Part shown: in pieces, positions 32,824 to 43,863 of the stretch
Layout of the letters: each line of letters starts with the position of its first letter
Position numbering within the stretch: position 1 is the first letter of the stretch
DNA from: Pomphorhynchus laevis
Lineage: Eukaryota > Acanthocephala > Palaeacanthocephala > Echinorhynchida > Pomphorhynchidae
NCBI GenBank assembly: GCA_012934845.2
Contig: WNNJ02000960.1
Location: 1-64,000 of the forward strand
Length of the DNA stretch: 64,000 nucleotides
Direction: 5' to 3'
Notes under the pieces: model-generated
Seen by the model: the letters and a program-made list of their open reading frames with translations, nothing else
The model's database searches: none
Told to the model about the DNA's origin: nothing
Position numbers and translations under genes: made by a program

Positions 32824-34407
32824 CTTCTTTTTCTTTCTGTTAATCCCGTATGGAAGCGGGGTCGGCTCTCAATAAACGCGCTTTCCATATCGCACGGTTG
32901 TGGGCCAGATTCGGGTGCAATCGAGCAGCTTTCAAATCCTTGTTTTCTGTGTCAAGCCATCGCTGCTTTGCTCTATCTTTCGGTCGTTTACCATCTACTT
33001 GTATGTTCAGACTTGCTTTCACCATTGATTCTTCATTTGTATGCAGAGTGTGGCCGAACCACCGAAGACGGGCTTCTCGCATTTTGTCATTGATTGGCCC
33101 AATACCGTACCGCTGTCGGATATCGTTGTCGCGCACATGGTCGAGGTGGGTGATTCCACTTGTCCGATCAGCATTTTAGTCTCCATGACAGCGATGCGAT
33201 ATTCGACGATCTTTGTAATTGGTCAGCACTCGGCACCATACAAAGCAGCAGAACGAATCACTTTCCGATATATTTTGGATTTGATATTATCCTTCATACG
33301 TCGATCACACATAATCTCCGTCGTCGCACGCTACTTAGTCCATGCAGCATTAATCCTCGCATTCATCTCAGCCCTAAGGTTACCGTCAGCCGAGGGTATT
33401 GATCCGAAATATTTGAAGCTTTCAGTCCGAATCAGGTGCATTCCATCTAGACTAATTGTGCCAGTTTAACTCGGATCAGTCGTCAGATACTCAGTCTTTC
33501 GGTGGTTCAAACGTAGACCATGCTTTGCTTATCGGTCACTCCAAAACTGTACTTGATTTTCTAGAAAAGTATTGTTGTTTGATGGCAAGAAAATGTCATC
33601 GACGTATAATATGGTGTATGGTGCCTGACGATGTATCCCACTTGTTATTGAATCAATTGAGAGAATGAACAGAATTTGAGCGAGGGTGGTTCATTGATTA
33701 ACTCTAACGGATACTTGAAACTGCTGGAAACTCCGGCCGGTCTTTGTACTCTACTCTTCGAGTCGTGATAGAGGAGCTGGATACATCGAACTAGTCTTTC
33801 TGGGGCATAATGTAAACGCAAGGCATGCCGAATATGTTTATGCGTATCACGGTCGAATGTCTTTTGCAAATCGAGAAATTAAGCATAAAGGGGTATGGCT
33901 TCTTCGTGGTGCTTTTCGAGAAGGAGTCGCACTGCGTGCATGGCGTCAGTGGTTCCGCATTCTCTATCGAAATCGTGCTGGTTGATGCTGATTTTCGCGA
34001 CACTACGTACCTGTCTATCAAAAATGCGCTCGAAGATCGTTAAGGTGAGGCAGTAGTCTGATAAATCGATAATTGTTCTCTCAATTGTTCAGTATATTTT
34101 CCTCTTCAATGACTTGATTGAAGAAATTTGTAATACAGGTAACAGGATTTCAACACCTAGCCTTCCATATCTCGGATGAAATGTCATCTGAACCTGCTGT
34201 TTCCACTGCCTTCATCTGTCTTATTGCATATTCGACTTCTCCTGTAACGATTGAGCTTATGGGACCGATTACTGCTGGAACTTGTGGGATCGGTGGATGC
34301 GGGAACTCTTCAGTAGAAATTTCTTCGAAATATTCACGCCACATTTCCGATACTACTGGCCGGCTTACGATTATTTCGCCGTTTTTATCATTACCGTTTT
34401 TATTTGT
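32824..34407 (-). mobile_element. RTE/BovB-type LINE, 5'-truncated, 1.58 kb
   Basis: Read on the minus strand from 34,407. It starts with MWREYFEEISTEEFPHPPIP and a segment like EVEYAIRQMKAVETAGSDDI. The RT palm piece FDRDTHKHIRHALRLHYAPE with SRVQRPAG follows. The C-terminal tail has RYGIGPINDKMREARLRWFG, then DGKRPKDRAKQRWLD, and the element ends at a CTTCTTTTT-complement 3' end. Domain order and wording match RTE-clade proteins. The N-terminal AP endonuclease is absent, as usual after 5' truncation, and the RT is disrupted in several places. The insertion splits a Penelope-like copy and carries a 17-bp target duplication, so it is younger than its host element. Confidence 0.85.
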
Positions 34408-35858
34408 ATTAAATATAATACATTAAATAATGAAATTTTAAGAATTGCAACAATATGTAATGATATTGGCTTTCTTCAAAATCATTTAAATAATTTAATA
34501 GATGCATATTTTAAACTAGGTTTCTATAAAAATAACATCAAGCAGAAAACAGTAAAATATATAAATCAACACAATAAAATAAAAAATAAATTTAAACTCT
34601 TAAGTGGAAAAGTTTTATGAATGGATAATAAATAATATACTTTGTATTAGAATAAGATACTATATAATCGAATTTATCAGAGTAAATTACGTATATTAAC
34701 GCGTATTTCAATTCATAAAAATATACTATTTTAAATTTCAATTTTAAATTTTAATTTTAATTTGGGTCAAGCAATTAAAACTACTATTAATTTATATAGT
34801 AAAGATGACATATTTAAATTTACAAGAAACATATTTTTGCATGAGCATTCATGCATACCATATAAAATTTTATATTATATTTTATAATATAAAATATAAT
34901 ACATTAAATAATGAAATTTTAAGAATTGCATCAATTTGTAACGATATTGGTTTTCTTTAAAATCATTTAGATTACTACAAAAATAACACCAAGCAGAAAA
35001 TAATATGCATATAGTAACAAGCTTATAATAGTATATGGTATAATATATAATTTATAATCAATTGATTGATTATATATTAGTAATAAAAATAAATGTAAAA
35101 ATAAATTAATAGATTATCACATTATATATTAATGGCTGTACGCACATTCATTAATAATGTATAAAAAGATAAGCATATATATGTTATAATAACTATAACG
35201 CCTGTCTAACAAAAATTAAACCATCAAGTAAATATAAATATATGGATAAAATTGAATTGATAGAATCCTTTTAAAGTTGTGACATCTCTATTTAGACAAA
35301 TAAATCGTGTTCTAATAAGAGGTTTTAATAAGAGAATTTTTCATAACTTTTCATAATTGTTTATAAATAAAACAATAATTTAATGATAAATAAAAATGAA
35401 ATGATAATATAGAAGTACGTAGCCTTCACTATATAATCACTATCGTTATATCGTAAAGATGACATATTTAAATTTACAAGAAACATATTTTGTATGTGCA
35501 TTACTGCATTCCATATAATATAAAATTTAAATAATGAAATTTTAAGAATTGTAACAATTTGTAGTGATATTGACTTTTTTCGAAATCATTTAAAAATTTA
35601 ATATAAAAATTTATATATACATATATGGTATATAATTTATAATTTATAACCAATTGATTGATTATATATTAGTAATAAAAATAAATGTAAAAATAAATTA
35701 ATAGATTATCACATTATATATTAATGGCTGTACGCACAAGACAATTGTAAGAATTCCATAATATGTAATAATATTGACTTTCTATATATATATCAACACA
35801 ATAATATTAAAAATAAATTTAAAATCATTAGCGGTAAATTTTTACAAATTTTACCGGC
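34408..35858 (+). mobile_element. Permuted Penelope-like debris: thumb ends and terminal repeats
   Basis: 34,408-34,620 completes the copy split by the RTE insertion. 34,770-34,970 and 35,450-35,600 are further thumb fragments. About 35,040-35,150 and 35,630-35,740 share a direct repeat that contains ATTGATTGATTATATATTAG and later ATGGCTGTACGCACA. 34,618-34,770 is the inverted counterpart of parts of 13,060-13,294. No open frame of interest remains. Confidence 0.55.
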
Positions 35859-36436
35859 TTGTATGGGGTTGAGTTAAAGGCTGAGCAAGATAAGTATATT
35901 TCCCAGATACGCACATCAAAAAACGAGATGCACAAATTCCAACTTATGGATAAGCTATCTGATTTAGATAAAACGGCTAAATGCATATTGGAGCATCTAC
36001 AAGTCAAGGGTGCTTCATCATGGCTATACCCGTATCCTACAAATGGCATTTGTACTCGTCTTAATAATATGGAATTTCAGGATTCAATTGGAGCTCGGTA
36101 CAATAGACTGTCTCGTGATGTTCCTTTACATTGTCCATGGATGAACGAACATCACTGGCACACTCACTAACTTGTCCAACTGGATGTCATCCTTTGATTA
36201 GACACGATTTGACTCGTGATATATTATCCAATACCATGACCGAAATTTGCGATAATGTCCAGACAGAACCAGTATTGAAATAAGTTCACCATAGTATTGT
36301 GTTCGAGCGCACAAGCACTTCTAGAGATCATGATGCACGTTTAGACATTGCTTGCTATAGATTTTACGGAGATCGTTCTGAGCGAACTTTATTCGTCGAT
36401 ACATGCGTATTCAACGCATTCGCGCCGTCCAACCTG
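35859..36436 (+). mobile_element. GASSWL/CCHC-family retroelement, C-terminal fragment
   Basis: The plus strand begins with a 103-codon open piece containing HLQVKGASSWLYPYPTNG and FQDSIGARYNRLSRDVP. A degraded zinc cluster, an RHDLTRDIL segment, ARLDIACYRFYGD and RTLFVDTCVFNAFAPSN follow. These correspond one to one with the GASSWL block, the Cys/His cluster, the RHN-RD block and the PD-(D/E)XK-like core of the family. It is a different subfamily from the 17.4-18.8 kb copy and keeps the Asp of ARLDI more clearly. It is inserted between Penelope-like debris and the start of another Penelope-like copy at 36,437. Dead copy. Confidence 0.75.
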
Positions 36437-37016
36437 TTTCACAGAACTTATCGTGGTAATTAAATAAAATTATTATATTTTATATTAATATAAATATAAA
36501 TTTATATTATTTTATATCCAACTATATTAAATATAATAATAAAATAGTAATTTATTAAAGAGTAATTAAAGATTCAAATAAGAATTATTCAAAATAAGAA
36601 TAAGATAAGAAATTATAGATCTTGTTCCAGCCTGCAACCGCCTTAAGCAGGGCAGCCCACTGTCAGATGCTGCTGGATGGCCCATTGTAAGTTTAGTCTG
36701 AGTCAACTAAGCTAGGTGGCGACACCAAAAAAGCAACGTTAAAAATTATGACTTAAAAGTTACATGTACTCAACAATATTGGAAAAATACGTAAGTACTA
36801 ATGATTTCAATTTTAGATCTTTTAAATGTAACAGAAAAAATTGTATAGTTTGTGATGTTATAAATAATAATAATTGTATCGTAAGTAATACGACAAACAA
36901 ATGTTTTTTTATTAAATATTAATAATAATTGTAACTGCAATACCGCAGGTGTAGTGTATCTAATACAATGCACATGTGGATTGCAACATATAGGAAAATA
37001 AAATAGTAATTTATTA
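36437..37016 (+). mobile_element. Permuted Penelope-like copy, 5' leader and start of GIY-YIG domain
   Basis: Repeats 25,262-25,620: the same AT-rich leader, then from about 36,820 the Cys cluster and VVYLIQCTCGLQHIG, ending abruptly near 37,000. It confirms that the nuclease lies at the 5' end of this family. It differs from the 25.3 kb copy by a 190-bp insert at 36,624-36,813. Confidence 0.7.
36624..36813. mobile_element. 190-bp unknown insert with 8-bp flanking duplication
   Basis: The insert is absent from the parallel copy at about 25,440. It is flanked by TAGATCTT on both sides (36,616-36,623 and 36,814-36,821), which suggests a target duplication of hAT-like length. Its first 65 bases are GC-rich and can fold (GGGC...GCCC). 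The second part has a GTAAGT site and TACTAAT followed by a T-rich stretch ending at TTTTAG, resembling intron signals. No terminal inverted repeats were found. It could be a MITE, a SINE, or a retained intron. Confidence 0.5.
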
Positions 37017-38485
37017 AAGAGAATTATTCAAAATAAGAATAAGATAAGAATAAGATAATATAATTAGATCTTTTGTAATTAATTAGATCTAATATAATTA
37101 ATCGTATGTATTTGTATTTTGAAAATTTATTCCTTTTGTCTGTTCTAAAAACTCTTTTGTAGAATTAATACTGAAATAGTGTTTTATACCAGTATTAATT
37201 TCGATTACCTTACAATATTTTTTAAAGTATGCTTTAAAACAGCGATTATAAATATGATTACAAATATAAATATTTTGTTTGAGTGATCTGTAAATAAAGA
37301 CAACAGTCGTAAAGTCTTGTGTAGTCATATTTGACTATAACGCAGTCATATATACAATTTTATGTATATTTGATACATAATCAATGGATTTAAATTGATT
37401 TATTAATTATAATAAATTATATTACTAAATTAGGTTAAGTGAGTCACATAACTGATATTCACTTGTTTTAACATATTGAACTGATTCAACCTTTATTTAA
37501 TGTATTAATTTGATCTTTACTTTTTTAATTTCAATATAGCATAGGTAATATTTTAAAATCTGATTCAACCTTTATACCCTTTTTATTCAATCAACAAAAC
37601 AAGCTGTTTTGATTGTTTAATTTTTGTTAAATATTCTTAATAGTTATTATAACATATATATGTATATCTTTTGCCGAATATAAGATGAATTAATTTTTCT
37701 AATTCATCTTTAATATCTGCTAAATCTATATTTGTATAAAGCGTACTAAAATCGTATGTATTTATATTTTGAAAATTTATTCCTTTTGTCTGTTCTAAAA
37801 ATTCTTTTGTAGAATTAATACTGAAATAGTGTTTTATACCAGTATTAATTTCGATTACCTTGCAATATTTTTTAAAATGTGCTTTAATTACTTTAAGTAT
37901 TTTATTCATATAGACAGAAAGTGGTTTTAATGTACATTTAAACGCAATACATATGAACCTAGGTTTTATTGAATTTTTATGTAATTTTGGATCCCAATAT
38001 AATATAGGTATAGTTTTATTATCTGATTCAACCTTTATACCCTTTTTATCCATTATAGAACAGTGACTTGTAATAATTGTTTCTAAACTTAAATCCCTAC
38101 ATTCATATGTTGCGATTACGTTAAAATCATTTACTTTCGGCAGTATATCTTATCATTAGAATTAACTTCCTTCATCACTTTACAATTAAATCATTAGAAT
38201 TAACCTCTTTCACTAGTATATCATAATAAAGCTTTTTGCATGTGAAGACAAAGTTATTACTAGCTTTATAGTTGTTATTATATAGATATATTTCAATCTA
38301 GTAAGTTCTGTATACATATCTTTATTAATTTTATCTTTCCTTTTATAATTGTTTGTTAATTTAAAGACGATTTTTTAATTAAATTTAAAGTTAAACAATA
38401 TTTTAAACAATATAATAAATGTATAAAAACTTACCAAATATTGAAAGAACTTACCAATAAGTATATACTTACCAAATAAAATCAT
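37017..38485 (-). mobile_element. Permuted Penelope-like copy in inverted orientation (RT fingers to motif A)
   Basis: Reverse complement of about 27,000-28,560. The minus strand has the best-preserved RT stretch in the window (37,637-38,053, 138 codons): TIPILYWDPKLHKNSIKPRF, ICIAFKCTLKPLS, then SINSTKEFLEQTKGINF and TYDFSTLYTNIDLADIKDEL (motif A). A second, shorter copy of the TKEFLEQTKG segment lies at 37,098-37,250, separated by a stretch ending in the acceptor-like TTTATTTACAG. Upstream of the RT (38,160-38,480) is the linker segment with TTGGTAAGT repeats. The copy is truncated at both ends. Confidence 0.7.
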
Positions 38486-38499
38486 TACCAAATAATAAA

Positions 38500-39185
38500 A
38501 TAAAATCAACGCACGAAAACAATGAGGAATTGTATAATCTCTCTCAGGCGGCGTTTCCGCGCTGTACTGCCGCGCTGATCTTTTGCAGCATCTAGCTCAA
38601 AGCGTACTTGTTTTCCGTTCGCGACAGATTAGATGGCAGCAAGGAGCGACGATGCGCTCGGGCTGATCGCGCTTAGGTTCTCGACGCGACAGACACGAAA
38701 TGAAAGATGTCGGAATCCAGGCCATTTTTTTAGAGGCAACTTCCGTCTTCTGTGTGGGTAGCGACAGAGCCTCCGGAAGACAGCATTGGCTAAATGGCTG
38801 GCCGGAAAGGGTGTTTGGACATGAGAAGTCCCATACCACATTTCAGCCTCCTTCCAATGGCAGCGATGTAGCGTCGTCTGGTCATTTTCTGTCATCTCGC
38901 GGAAGTCCTTTTGCCCTAACCTTGACGACAATGCGGAAGCTTGAAAGGTCATCTTCAGGAGCTGATTAACTGCTAGGTGGCGTGATTGGCGAGCCTTTGA
39001 CCTGCGGTAGTCCAATGCATGCGAGCTGTCTTGCTCTAAGTTTGACTGCAAGCGCGTTTGAAAGACTGCCTGTGCTGTACATTCAGCCTCAGTTCGACAG
39101 CCAGTGATAGCGATTTGTCGTCGAGCCTTGTATCCACTAACGTGATAGATACAGCTTCAAGGAATGCACCTGAAACTTAAAATTG
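38500..39185. other. GC-rich island of unknown origin
   Basis: About 680 bp clearly richer in G and C than the surrounding DNA. Both strands have open stretches (minus 38,629-39,051, 140 codons; plus 38,700-38,969, 89 codons), but neither resembles a family I know. Overlapping open frames are expected in GC-rich DNA. An imperfect internal repeat links about 38,909-38,960 with about 39,030-39,080 (CTTTGCCCTAA-like and TTGAC-like blocks). It may be a repeat or transposon fragment or a transferred segment. Confidence 0.4.
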
Positions 39186-39935
39186 AAATTTTTTATGACA
39201 CTGCACGTTGATTTAACCTTATCTATACGACAACAACAGTACTCTACATTTCAGTACTAGTGAACCTAATCAGTTACTGATTCAATACCCGCTTCACGTT
39301 TCAGTCCTTTTATTATTGGCTGACGATCACTTGTCTGCTTTTATTAACAATTAGATTTAATGAATGACTTTCGTCTTACATTTTGCAAATTAATTTAAAT
39401 CGTTTCTGATTTCAAATTAAATTTGCTTTGGTAGGGAAACCAAAACTGATTTTGTAAACTTATATTTATTTATTTTATAAACTTATAAGAATGAAAAAGT
39501 TTAAATAATTTTATTTCCAAAATTCACAAGGAAATGAACTGTTTATTCAAAGACAAAAATCTTCCATTTGTGGCTATAAAAATCGGCTATATTTATTTCA
39601 ATTTCAAAATTGTGGCTATAAAAAACTTGTGGCTAATAAACAGTTTTTGATTTACTGGGAATAATAAAAGGTATTGCTAATGATGCGTATGTGACTTTGC
39701 CAGCTGCTATCATATATGGTAACTGATATAACGAATACATGATAAATACCTTAAATTGATAAACCGTTTGGTTATGGTTTGAGATTATTTCATATTTCAA
39801 AACCATACCGTTTATGATCCTTTTGATATTAGTAAATTTACGTAATTTCAAAATTAGGTGAAGTGCTTTCTCTAAAAATATCAATTGTATATTCCAAATA
39901 TCAGTTTGTCATCAATCAGTTGTCATAAAGTGTGT
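39186..39935. other. AT-rich DNA without a recognisable gene
   Basis: There is a short direct repeat of TGTGGCTATAAAAA (about 39,569 and 39,611). An 83-codon minus-strand frame (39,633-39,884) has no recognisable domain. I see nothing else. Confidence 0.4.
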
Positions 39936-40110
39936 CGTGAAGATGACATATTTAAATTTACAAGAAACATATTTTTGTATGAGCATTCATGCATACCATA
40001 TAATATAAAATATAATACATTAAATAATGAAATTTTAAGAATTGCAACAATATGTAATGATATTGGCTTTCTTCAAAATCATTTAAATAATTTAATAGAT
40101 ACATTCTAAC
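39936..40110 (+). mobile_element. Permuted Penelope-like thumb fragment
   Basis: Encodes DDIFKFTRNIFLYEHSCIPY, then EILRIATICNDIGFLQNHL, nearly identical to 29,827-29,995. It is truncated at both ends. Confidence 0.65.
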
Positions 40111-40129
40111 TAGACTAATATAAAAACAA

Positions 40130-40850
40130 ATCTGCGGCCATTCTTCTCGACGTTTCCTCTGCATTTGACCGTATTTCCATAACCTTTGTTATCTCCTCTC
40201 TCAGATTCCACGGGTTGTCTGTGAGAATTGTTTAAAAGGTAGCAATAATGATGTATACCGAGCGTTTTTACTATGAAGACGACCCTGATGTGTGTCAGTT
40301 CTAACCAATACTAGTGTACATCAAGGCTCTCTTCTCGCCAATCTTATACTTATCTGCCTTAATTATTCATCTTAAACCTTTAATGCGCAAGCAACATCAG
40401 ATGAAATTTGCTGATGATGCACTCGCCTTATTTTCAGGACGCCGGTGTAATGATGTTGCCTTATAAAACCAATTTCTAAGAAGAAAAGTGCGGTTAGCCC
40501 CATCCAACTTCCTTCATAATCCTTTCAAGGCGCAGGTGGTTGTCTTTTATATCATACCTACAACAAGAAAAAAGTTAAACAGAATGGTAATCAAAGCCTT
40601 CTCAAATATTATGACGAATCAACCCTTCTTTTCTTGATAATTCTCGTCCTGTTAACTGTTCCTTGCGTTCCTGTAATTCCCTTCTTTTACATGTCCCAAA
40701 CTACTCTACCTCCTTTGGATTTCGGTCCTTCCTGGTGGCTGCTCCTCTATCGTGAAATAATCTGCTCATTCATATACGCCAATCAACCTCTCTTGCGTGC
40801 TTAAAACGCCAAATCCGATCCCATTTAAGCAAATTATCTGCTTGACTTTT
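40130..40850 (+). mobile_element. Non-LTR retrotransposon (LINE) RT remnant
   Basis: Plus-strand pieces: AAILLDVSSAFDRISI (RT motif A), an HQGSLLANLIL-like motif B remnant, and MKFADDALALFSG (motif C with the ADD box). Downstream is a tail like SFGFRSFLVAAPLLWN...LP, typical of the conserved C-terminal end of many CR1/Jockey-superfamily LINEs. Several shifts and stops. The clade cannot be fixed from these pieces. No endonuclease domain is present. Confidence 0.7.
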
Positions 40851-41299
40851 TCATTTTTTGTTAGTGGACTTGTAAGCCTGCAGCTGGCACGCATTTGTCA
40901 CGGTAAATAAATTAGTATTATTCCTTTATTTACACATAGAGCAAGATACTTGGGTTTCATTAATTCGGTGAACAGGGCTGCCGTATTTGACTTGAATAAA
41001 TTTAAGAATATTCTAAAAAGGACAAGATGGCTCGTAAAGCATATGGCGTTAGCCCATTAGCACCAAATTTAATATACTACACCATTAGATTGTACATCGC
41101 CACAAGAACGTTTATTAAGGGTATACGTCCTTATATATACATACATTTACTTCTTGAACAATTTAAGTGTAACGTTGTGTTGATAGTATAATAACGTTTT
41201 ATAACGAAAAATTAATTTGGTTATGATATAATATTGACTATTATGAACTTGACTTTGCATGATGTTTACTTTATTTGCTAAAATAGATTTATGGATTAA
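40851..41299. other. Unassigned DNA between LINE and gypsy remnants
   Basis: Mixed composition with no open frame or motif that I can assign. It may be LINE 3' sequence followed by the leading edge of the gypsy fossil. Confidence 0.35.
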
Positions 41300-43000
41300 T
41301 TAAATAATTTATTGAATGGATTTATGGATAAACGTTTTAGACCTGAAACACTTTACATTGATCCGGACAGTGCAAAAGCTACCGATGAATGGAGAACTGA
41401 GGAAAGCGCTTCACATTCTTTCTCTCAGTCGTTACAGATTAATCGAGAAATAAAAACTTCATGTACTGATTAACATGATTAGTGGTTAGCTTTACTCACG
41501 TAGCGATGATTGCGAAACTTTTTAGACCGCCTTCGAAAATCTTAGATTAATGTTTACAAAGCATAAAGAACAGTGTACAATCGTCACTTATTGTCTATTA
41601 GCAGGCAAACGAAAGATCAATTAGTCGATCTTTATTTTTTACGTTTACACAATCTTGATAAATAATGCAATTTTACTGCTGTATCCGCTGAAGATCATCA
41701 AAAGAGTACGTAAGAGATTCTTTTATATGCGAATTAAAATCAACAATTATTCGTCAAAGACTTCTTAAAAAGTGTACGCTTACTATGGAACAAGCACTTA
41801 ATACTGCTCGAAGTTTCGAACACGCTGAATTTTAGGGTTTGGGTTATACTCAACAATTCGGCTCTGAGAATTATATTAGTTTCTTCATGCAAAACAAGTT
41901 CTGATAACTACGAAATTTGAAATGTAAAGTACCATCTATGTCTTCCATTCAACACACCTGTTATTTCTGTGAAGGTGTATGATATGTTAAAATCAATTGT
42001 CCCGCTCGTTTGATAAAGTGCAACAATCGCGGTAAACAAGATCAATACGCTAAAGTATGTCGATTGCCCACACTCACGAGCAAGCGTAATCTAAATAATG
42101 TAGATCTAGTCACCACTTCCTCAGTCCAATAAAACCTTCATTGGATAAAGTAATAATACCAGTTAAAATAAATGGGAACCCACTCAACGCCTTAATTGAT
42201 ATCGGAAGTGTTGGTGAATTTATATCTCTACAAGCACTTGAGCTCTGTAAACTTCTTACAAGTCCTTGTAACGAGATTGTTCATCTAGCGTCATACTTAC
42301 ATGCATGTAACGTAACTAGAATGTGTACTATATCTACTAATGTAAAGCATCGAACCCTTGAAAATGTGAATTTGTTGTTGGTATTGGACTCGTTGTATAC
42401 TGATGTTATACTTGGTCATTTATTTCTCTATCTCGCTTTTATGATTTAAAAATACATTTTGATGATCTAACCATTCTATTTGTTCACAAACATTTTCAAT
42501 GTGTTCTTGTCATTTGCCCTATCCGAGCTTATTTCATTCTCTTTCACCTGATTGCAACCAAATTCTAACCCAGTCCAGACGCCGAACAACATTCCATGAC
42601 TCATTTATCAAAGAGGAAATTAAACAATTGATGCGTGAAGTATACTCGAACGTTTTTATTCTTCCTAGCAAGCACAAGCTCTTATTGTTACTAATCGAAA
42701 TGGTAAGCATCGTATGGTAGTGGATTATTCACGAATTATTAACAAATTCAAATCTCTGGATGACGTCCTTTACCAAGAACTAATAATCTAATTGACAAAA
42801 TCTCTCTTTTAGCTTTTGCTACTTAAAATTAGCTCATAATCAAATACCACTGCGATAGGGTGTATACAGCATTTGAATTAGCAGGTCACTTTTTAAATTT
42901 AAAAGGATGCATTTTGGTTTAACTAACGGAGTTGTTACATTTCAGCGAATTATAACTACTTTGGTTAGCTTCAAGATGTATTTGCATACAAAGATGATGT
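41300..43000 (+). mobile_element. Old Ty3/gypsy LTR-element fossil (broken)
   Basis: Plus-strand remnants in the expected order: gag-like segment (about 41,320-41,900), zinc-knuckle-like region (about 41,950-42,070), aspartic protease (about 42,141-42,450, with ALIDIGS at the active-site position), and the start of the reverse transcriptase (about 42,570-42,960, with VDYSRIINK-like wording). RNase H and integrase were not found, and no LTRs were recognised. It is much more decayed than the 13.8-17.3 kb element, with many interruptions, and so is older. Confidence 0.65.
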
Positions 43001-43797
43001 GGTTATTGCTTGTTTTACTAAAGAAGATTACTATAAAATATGACGATAATAACTAATCTTACTTTGGTGTCAATACGTGCTAATTGTCACAAGATGAGTT
43101 AATATGTAGTAAGAACAAGTTTGGCCAGGGTGTCAGCAGCGGTCACAATACAAAAATAAATAATTTATTATGTGATAATAAAAATAATTATCCGCTAATA
43201 AATAATTAATAATTAATTATTTATTATTTTTAAATAATAATTAAAATTAATGTATTTTGATTAATTTATTGTCTTGATTGCCTGAATAAAAGCGGAATAT
43301 TTATACCTTTTATCATATTATTGATTTCGGTGAAGCTCTGACTGCTTTGTCGTCCGTTTAAACCTTAAATTCACATTTTTGTTTCGTATAACAATGCTCT
43401 ATTATTCCATTAATTTTCAATAGGTTTTGATTAGTGAATAGTAAGTTGACTGATATTTTTGAATCTATCCTGATTTTATTGTTTGTCGCGCATTATTTCA
43501 TTACAATTTCCATCCGTTTTATCTTTGGATCTTGTTCTAATTATTTTTGAATTTGTTCATTTTGTACGATTGTGTACATAATTTATTTACTCAACATCAT
43601 AAGCGACATGTAAAAAAGCTTCATTTACTAACAAAATTACAATACCCCTTGTATTCATTTTCAAATAAAATTTTAGCTCATGATTGGTTATACTGCAGCA
43701 CATATAAATGGTTAAATAACAGGTTAATTATAGCATTCTAACAATATAAAACCTGACTTAAAAACTATCAATATAACAAAGAATTTGAAATTTAGTT
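43001..43797. other. AT-rich spacer downstream of the dynein gene
   Basis: Simple AT-rich DNA with runs such as TAATTAATAATT near 43,205. No gene is seen. The short frame at 43,547-43,741 has no recognisable features. Confidence 0.45.
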
Positions 43798-43803
43798 TTT
43801 AAT
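43798..43803 (-). terminator. Possible polyadenylation signal of the dynein gene
   Basis: ATTAAA on the minus strand, about 60 bases after the dynein stop codon. It is a common variant signal, but in AT-rich DNA a chance match is likely. Confidence 0.3.
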
Positions 43804-43863
43804 ATTTTTGTAAAAAATCAGTACACAATATGAGAATACAAACAGTATCAGCAACATTTACTA

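Noticed and set aside
38629-39051. 140-codon minus-strand frame in the GC-rich island as a host gene
   Set aside because: Overlapping open frames on both strands, no domain, no start context and internal repeats; more likely composition-driven.
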